From Geomobilibacter sp964431365 (lineage in GTDB: Bacteria; Desulfobacterota; Desulfuromonadia; Geobacterales; DSM-12255), in the NCBI GenBank assembly GCA_964431365.1, contig CAYSJJ010000009.1, positions 13,857-77,856 of the forward strand: a stretch of 64,000 bases of DNA. Direction: 5' to 3'. Position 1 is the stretch's first letter; each line of letters starts with the position of its first letter. Shown one piece after another: positions 57,972 through 64,000 of the stretch. The position numbers and the translations under genes are program-made. Below the pieces are notes generated by a model, which was not told where the DNA came from, made no database searches, and saw only the letters and a list, made by a program, of their open reading frames with translations.

Positions 57972-58075
57972 CGCACCCGCAACGTGAACCAGGCAAATGC
58001 GAATGCCCGGGAGAGAGTCTCCGGGCGTTCGTCTGCTGCCGCTTGAAATGTCATTGTTTTCCGGTATACATCTAG

Positions 58076-59719
58076 ATGCGTGCCGCACGTATTGCCACCA
58101 ACAAGAACGGGTTCATCGTGGATATCCCTCTCCGTGTCCTGATAATCGAAGACTCAAGCGACGATGCGGAACTCCTGGTCTGGGAGCTGAAAAAGGCCGG
58201 TTTCGCTCCCGAATGGGAACGCGTCGATACCAGCACTGCACTGGAGGCCGCATGTATGCGCCACCCTTGGGACGTGGCGCTTTCCGATTATGTCATGCCC
58301 CGCTTCAGCGGTCTGGACGCGCTCAGGCAGATGCAGCAGTACGACCTCGATATTCCGTTCATAATGATTTCCGGGAAAATGGGTGAAGATACGGCGGTGG
58401 AGGCGATGCGCGCCGGGGCGGGTGACTACCTCCTCAAGGGGCAGCTTGCCCGTCTGGGGCCGGTCATCCGGCGGGAACTGGCCGAGGCGGAGATCCGCCG
58501 TCAGCGGCGACACTCGGAAAAGGAGTTGACCCTTCTGAAAAAGGCGATCGAAACCCTTCCCATAGGGGTGACGATCTGCAACATGGAGCGGAGAATCATC
58601 TTCACCAATCCAGCTGAGGCGGCAATGCACGGCTATGAGATCGAGGAACTCATCGGTGTCAATGTACGCACCCTTGCCCCTGAGCAAACCTGGCGGCCGT
58701 TTACCCCTCTGCCAGCCCCGGCCGTGAATGCCAGTTTCAGCCGCGAGACCGTCAATAAGCGGAAGGACGGGAGCCTCTTCCCCACCTATATCATCTCCAC
58801 GACACTCACCGATGATGCCGGCGAGCCGATGGCCGTCATCGCCACCTGTGAGGACATCACCGCTCGCAAAGAGGTGGAGGCCGTGATCCGCAAACAGCTT
58901 GCCGCCATGGAGAGCTCCATCGACGGCATGGTGATCACCGGCGCGGGGGGGCGGATACTCTATCTCAACCAAGCACAACTGGCCATGTACGGTTTCAACT
59001 CGGCAGAGGAGTTGACGGGGAAGAGCTGGCACCTCTTCTACAGCGATGCGGAGAGAGTGCGGCTTGAGGAAGAGGCCATGCCGGCCCTGGCCGCGAACGG
59101 GCAGTGGCGTGGAGAAGCGTTTGCCATGCGCAGCGACTGTGTTGCCTTTCCGCAGGAGGTTTCCCTGACCGTCTTCAACGGTGAGGAAATCATCTGGGTG
59201 GTCAGGGATATCACGGAGCGGAAGCAGTCGGAAGAGAAGCTTCGTTATCTCAGTACCCACGATCCGCTTACCGGGCTCTACAACCGGCTCTACTTCGAAG
59301 AGGAACTGGAGCGCCTGGAGCGGAGCCGTCTCTTTCCCATCGGCGTGGTGATGATCGATGTGGACGGTTTGAAGCAGATCAACGATAACCTTGGGCACGC
59401 CGCAGGCGACACGATCCTTCAGAAGGCGGCACGGGTGCTTACCTCGGTATTCAGGGGGGAGGACATGGTGGCCAGGATCGGCGGCGACGAATTCGTGGTC
59501 CTGCTCCCCGGGGCGGACGAAGCTGCCGTGTCAAACGCCATGGAGAGGGTCCGGCTGAGCCTCGCAGAGCAGCCATCGGGCAGTGGGGAGATGCCCCTGA
59601 GCCTTTCCCTCGGCATGTCCTCCGCGATGCAGCCGGGCACGCTTCTCGATGCCCTGAAGGTGGCAGACGAGTGCATGTACCGTAACAAATCCCGCCACGC
59701 CTGCCGCCGCAAAGAGTAG
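58076..59719 (+). CDS. REC-PAS-PAS-GGDEF response regulator, diguanylate cyclase
   Basis: A 547-residue cytoplasmic signalling protein. Residues 18-135 are a receiver domain (LIIEDSSDDAE acidic pocket, phospho-acceptor D in VALSDYVMP, conserved K in YLLKGQ). Two PAS domains follow (about 150-270 and 275-385; EDITARKEVEAV and RDITERKQSEEK are their ends). Residues 390-545 are GGDEF, with intact VARIGGDEFVVLL and an inhibitory-site RGED five residues before it, so it should make c-di-GMP and be product-inhibited. No histidine kinase is adjacent. ATG 58076 is the longest start; no clear ribosome site is present and a start near residue 15 is possible. Confidence 0.93.
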   Translation: MRAARIATNKNGFIVDIPLRVLIIEDSSDDAELLVWELKKAGFAPEWERVDTSTALEAACMRHPWDVALSDYVMPRFSGLDALRQMQQYDLDIPFIMISGKMGEDTAVEAMRAGAGDYLLKGQLARLGPVIRRELAEAEIRRQRRHSEKELTLLKKAIETLPIGVTICNMERRIIFTNPAEAAMHGYEIEELIGVNVRTLAPEQTWRPFTPLPAPAVNASFSRETVNKRKDGSLFPTYIISTTLTDDAGEPMAVIATCEDITARKEVEAVIRKQLAAMESSIDGMVITGAGGRILYLNQAQLAMYGFNSAEELTGKSWHLFYSDAERVRLEEEAMPALAANGQWRGEAFAMRSDCVAFPQEVSLTVFNGEEIIWVVRDITERKQSEEKLRYLSTHDPLTGLYNRLYFEEELERLERSRLFPIGVVMIDVDGLKQINDNLGHAAGDTILQKAARVLTSVFRGEDMVARIGGDEFVVLLPGADEAAVSNAMERVRLSLAEQPSGSGEMPLSLSLGMSSAMQPGTLLDALKVADECMYRNKSRHACRRKE

Positions 59720-59722
59720 AAG

Positions 59723-60121
59723 CTAAAGCCCTCCGGTAATCCGCCAGCCGCACCTCTCCCGCTGCAGCAATATCGTCTCTTCCCCTTGCAGTGCCAGGGG
59801 CTGCCCCTTGATGCGCACCCGCATGGTATAACTGCCCCGGACAGTGGCGTGGTCGCCGCGGACGACGACATCCGTAACCGTCCCCTGGTAGGCGAAGCCG
59901 TCGCTGTTGACGAGGGTGTCTGCAAGCGTACGGGCCTTCTCAGGGTAACTTTTTCCGTTATCGTGATAACTGTGGGAGATGAGCGTGAGGTACAGGCCGA
60001 TATCTCTGGTGGCGAGGGCCTGGTGGCGGAGGGTTGCTACGTGCGTCACCGCGGCGCGGTCGGGATCGCCGCTGCTGCAGGCGGCGAGAAAGATGAGCGC
60101 CGCGACAACGAGGCGCTGCAT
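59723..60121 (-). CDS. Small NTF2/SnoaL-like lipoprotein
   Basis: A 132-residue lipoprotein. MQRLVVAALIFLAACSSG has a lipobox LAAC with the cysteine at residue 15. The rest resembles an NTF2-like fold (ALATRDIGLYLTLISHSYHD; DHATVRGSYTMRVRIKG; CGWRITGGL), a class that binds small ligands or acts as a scaffold. The start overlaps the bamD stop by one base, so both are co-transcribed. A link to outer-membrane assembly is possible from position only. Confidence 0.75.
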   Translation of the reverse strand: MQRLVVAALIFLAACSSGDPDRAAVTHVATLRHQALATRDIGLYLTLISHSYHDNGKSYPEKARTLADTLVNSDGFAYQGTVTDVVVRGDHATVRGSYTMRVRIKGQPLALQGEETILLQRERCGWRITGGL

Positions 60122-60864
60122 CAGTAATACTTGTCCATGGTCTTTCGTGCTTCGTTGACGAACCTGCTGTTGGGATAATCCTTTGCCAGCCGGTTAAAGC
60201 TCTCCCGGGCCTTATCCCGGTCGCCGCTGCGGAGATAGGCGGCGCCCAGGTAGTACAGGGTCTCGTCGTGCAGTGCGTTGGGAAAGCGCTCAAGCGCCCC
60301 GGTAAGGCGTTTGATGGCCGCCGCGTACTTGTCGCTCCGGTAATAGAAACTCCCGACATAAATCTCGTACTGCACCTGCTTCTGCCGTGACAGCTCCAGT
60401 TTGTCCGTGGCGTCCTGCACGTACTCGGACTTTGGATATTTGCGGATAAACTCCTCGAAATACGAGATGGCATTCGTTACCGGCGTCTGGTCCGTATCGA
60501 TGCCGGTGATCTGGTTGTACTGGCAAAGGGCCAGCTGATACAGGGCGTAGGCACTCTTCTCGTGGGCAGGGTGGAGCTTGCGGAACTCTTCATATGAGGC
60601 GGCCGCCTCGATATAGGTCCCGGCCGCGAACTGGGCATCGGCGATCTTCAGTTCCGCCAGGGCGGTAAGGTCGGGGGAGGCGTAGGTCTCCTTGACCCGT
60701 TTCCATTCGGCGACTGCGTCTTCATAATGCTTGGTGGCAAACAGCTCCTCGGCCTCCTGGAAGTGCTCCTGGGCAGATCGCTGGGGTGGGCCGGCAGTTG
60801 CGCAGGCAGAAAGGGCGATCAGGGAAAGGTACAGGGCAGTGCTTCGCAGCAGGCTATGGCGCAT
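60121..60864 (-). CDS. bamD: BamD, outer-membrane protein assembly lipoprotein
   Basis: A 247-residue lipoprotein with lipobox LSAC near residue 20. Five TPR-like repeats fill the mature protein (YEDAVAEWKRVKETY, AAASYEEFRKLHPAHEKSAY, AISYFEEFIRKYPKSEYVQD, YAAAIKRLTGALERFP, AYLRSGDRDKARESFNRLAK), the BamD/YfiO architecture. BamD is the essential partner of BamA in inserting beta-barrels, which would include the large barrel at 16047. It is followed by the small lipoprotein gene. Confidence 0.93.
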   Translation of the reverse strand: MRHSLLRSTALYLSLIALSACATAGPPQRSAQEHFQEAEELFATKHYEDAVAEWKRVKETYASPDLTALAELKIADAQFAAGTYIEAAASYEEFRKLHPAHEKSAYALYQLALCQYNQITGIDTDQTPVTNAISYFEEFIRKYPKSEYVQDATDKLELSRQKQVQYEIYVGSFYYRSDKYAAAIKRLTGALERFPNALHDETLYYLGAAYLRSGDRDKARESFNRLAKDYPNSRFVNEARKTMDKYY

Positions 60865-60931
60865 GAGACCCTCGTCGTGGGATGGGATTCGTGCAGAACG
60901 TAGTGAAAAAGACGGGGAAAGTCAACTGTTG

Positions 60932-61031
60932 NNNNNNNNNNNNNNNNNNNNNNNNNNNNNNNNNNNNNNNNNNNNNNNNNNNNNNNNNNNNNNNNNNNNN
61001 NNNNNNNNNNNNNNNNNNNNNNNNNNNNNNN
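60932..61031. other. Assembly gap of 100 N
   Basis: A standard 100-N scaffold gap between bamD and typA, directly next to a heptamer array, so the repeat is a likely cause. True size and content are unknown. Confidence 0.95.
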
Positions 61032-61098
61032 GCTCAGGGCTCAGGGCTCAGACGGTAGAACATGGTTCTCTCGCCCCGAACCCCGAGCCCCGTTCCTG
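61032..61098 (+). repeat. Inverted heptamer element beside typA
   Basis: Left arm GCTCAGG, GCTCAGG, GCTCAGA (61032-61052); a small hairpin AGAAC-ATG-GTTCT; right arm TCGCCCC, GAACCCC, GAGCCCC, GTTCCTG (61071-61098), ending two bases from the typA stop codon. The left part may extend into the gap. Confidence 0.75.
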
Positions 61099-61099
61099 G

Positions 61100-62896
<1,797 letters not shown>

Positions 62897-62920
62897 GAAA
62901 TACCCCTTTTCTGTTCAACA

Positions 62921-62946
62921 AAGAAAAAGACGGGCAGGAGCCCGTC
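62921..62946 (-). terminator. Terminator of the dehydrogenase gene (minus strand)
   Basis: On the minus strand GACGGGC-TCCT-GCCCGTC is followed by TTTTTCTTT. A second small dyad (CCTTGCA/TGCAAGG) lies next to it at 62951-62974. Confidence 0.8.
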
Positions 62947-63053
62947 AAAACCTTGCAACTATGAAGGTGCAAGGGAGAAAAAGCAAGTTAATTTTTTCTG
63001 TGAAAACAGGCAGATGGTCGATTGTTGACCCTGCAGCGGCAATTGGTGCCGGA

Positions 63054-63917
63054 TTACGTCCTGATCGTCTTGATGAGGGCGCTGAAGTCCTCGTCGCTGA
63101 AGCCTTCCGCCTTTGCCCTTTTGAAGGCCTCGTTGGCGGTGGCGGCGCTGGCGAGCGGCTGGTCGAGACGGTCGCCCAGTGCCACGGCCAGGCGCAGGTC
63201 CTTTTGCATGTGTTTGAGCGGGAAGGCCGTGGTGAAATTCCCCTGCCCGATGGCGTTTCCCTTCAGCTGAAACATGGGGTTGGCCAGGGCGCCGGCGGCC
63301 AGGACCTCCAGGATGTCGCTCTCCTGCAGCCCGGCCTTGCCACCGAGTGCCAGTCCTTCGCAGAAGATCGCCATCATCCCCCCCATGATCATGTTGATCA
63401 CGAGCTTCATCCGGGCGCCGTTTCCCGCCTCCCCCAGGTAGAGGATCTTTTTCCCCATTTTTCCCAGGCCGGGGAGCGCCTCGTCGTAGAGCGAGCGGTC
63501 CCCGGCGGCGAGTATGACGAGGGTGCCATCTTCCGCCGGCTTCCTGCTGCCGGAGACCGGTCCCTCCAGGTAGCGTCCTCCCCGGCTGGCGATGCCGGCG
63601 GCTATCCGCCTAGCCGTGTCATCGTCCACGGTCGACATGTCCACGTAACCCCGGCCGGCACCGATCCCGTCGAGCACGCCGTCGTGGCCGAAGCAGACGG
63701 CCTCGGCGGCTTCCGGGTCGGCCAGCATGGCAAAGGTGATGCTGCACTGCGCTGCCACGCGAGCCGGGGTCGGCGCCTGTTCCGCACCCAACGCCACCAG
63801 TTCCCTGCACTTGTCTGCCGAGCGGTTCCAGACGGTCACGGCGAAGCCGGCCTTGAGCAGGTTTTTTGCCATGGCGCTTCCCATGATGCCGAGGCCGATA
63901 AAGCCGAATTTTTGCAT
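63054..63917 (-). CDS. Beta-hydroxyacid dehydrogenase family, succinic semialdehyde/glyoxylate reductase type
   Basis: A 287-residue NAD(P)-dependent enzyme. The Rossmann motif GFIGLGIMGSAMAKNLL opens the protein; VWNRSADK follows, where the Arg suggests NADPH preference; GPVSGSRKPAEDGTL near residue 118 is the substrate motif, and GNGARMKLVINMIMGG near 166 holds the catalytic lysine. It closely resembles Geobacter gamma-hydroxybutyrate dehydrogenase/succinic semialdehyde reductase and plant GLYR proteins. ATG 63917 is preferred over 63929 because GGAGG lies five bases upstream. It is the last gene of the window, with its own terminator downstream. Confidence 0.9.
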   Translation of the reverse strand: MQKFGFIGLGIMGSAMAKNLLKAGFAVTVWNRSADKCRELVALGAEQAPTPARVAAQCSITFAMLADPEAAEAVCFGHDGVLDGIGAGRGYVDMSTVDDDTARRIAAGIASRGGRYLEGPVSGSRKPAEDGTLVILAAGDRSLYDEALPGLGKMGKKILYLGEAGNGARMKLVINMIMGGMMAIFCEGLALGGKAGLQESDILEVLAAGALANPMFQLKGNAIGQGNFTTAFPLKHMQKDLRLAVALGDRLDQPLASAATANEAFKRAKAEGFSDEDFSALIKTIRT

Positions 63918-63929
63918 GAAGTCCTCCAT

Positions 63930-64000
63930 TGGTAGCCGGTCGCTGAAAAACAGCCATCTCGCCGCCGTCCTCGCTCGCTTCCTTGTGCGGCGTAGCGCTG
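63930..64000. other. Window end, possible dispersed Geobacter repeat
   Basis: The 71 bases upstream of the dehydrogenase gene contain no clear start of another gene. The phrase around AACAGCCATCTCGCCG and CCTCGCTCGCTTCCTTG looks like an intergenic repeat I have seen in Geobacter genomes, but the sequence is cut by the window. Confidence 0.25.

Overview
The window looks like a draft-assembly contig from a Geobacter-type bacterium (Desulfuromonadia/Geobacterales). It is GC-rich over most of its length and crowded with multiheme c-type cytochromes. One is a close PpcA match and another a close OmcE match. Around these two, the order purH, purD, purE, ppcA, resB, ccsB, two cytochromes, an NHL-repeat lipoprotein and omcE follows what I recall of G. 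sulfurreducens GSU0609-GSU0618. Two runs of N (10 and 100) mark assembly gaps.

Layout. (1) 1-7.8 kb: purine genes purH (5' cut), purD and purE, interleaved with a TMTC-like membrane protein, an STT3-type oligosaccharyltransferase and a polyprenol-phosphate-type glycosyltransferase. (2) 8.0-18.3 kb: an extracellular electron transfer locus holding ppcA, the System II heme-attachment pair resB/ccsB, an 11-motif and an 8-heme cytochrome, an NHL lipoprotein, the nanowire cytochrome omcE behind a near-perfect sigma-54 promoter, and a large predicted outer-membrane beta-barrel. (3) 18.7-22.5 kb: a glycosyltransferase and two secreted repeat proteins. (4) 22.7-47.5 kb: an ABC-dependent polysaccharide locus. 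Its permease (wzm) and ATPase (wzt) are separated by a sulfur operon (cysD, a cysN-cysC fusion, ssuABC-type transporter). After wzt come a methyltransferase, a sulfotransferase-GT2-GT2 fusion and eight more glycosyltransferase genes. The stretch from about 29.1 to 36.8 kb is clearly more AT-rich than its flanks. (5) 47.6-49.8 kb: sucD/sucC on the minus strand. (6) 50.2-58 kb: a giant cytochrome with about 35 heme motifs and an in-frame TAA, a siroheme nitrite/sulfite reductase with a DUF4337 membrane protein, and a divergent octaheme nitrite reductase. (7) 58-64 kb: a REC-PAS-PAS-GGDEF diguanylate cyclase, an NTF2-like lipoprotein, bamD, typA and a beta-hydroxyacid dehydrogenase.

How the parts fit. 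The ResB/CcsB pair would mature the cytochromes beside it. PpcA carries electrons through the periplasm, and OmcE with its partner cytochromes, lipoprotein and barrel would take them outside. In the polysaccharide locus, CysD plus CysNC would make PAPS, and the sulfotransferase domain fused to two GT domains could use it, so a sulfated surface glycan exported by Wzm/Wzt is the most coherent reading.

The most unusual structure is a family of inverted-repeat elements whose arms are short arrays of degenerate heptamers (for example TCGAACC, TCGCACC, GCTCAGG). They occur at six or more places. One pair of arrays flanks a four-helix-bundle (S23/IVP-type) gene sitting inside the glycosyltransferase operon. 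In two or three cases the repeats supply the ends of neighbouring proteins. No tRNA, rRNA, CRISPR array or transposase was seen.
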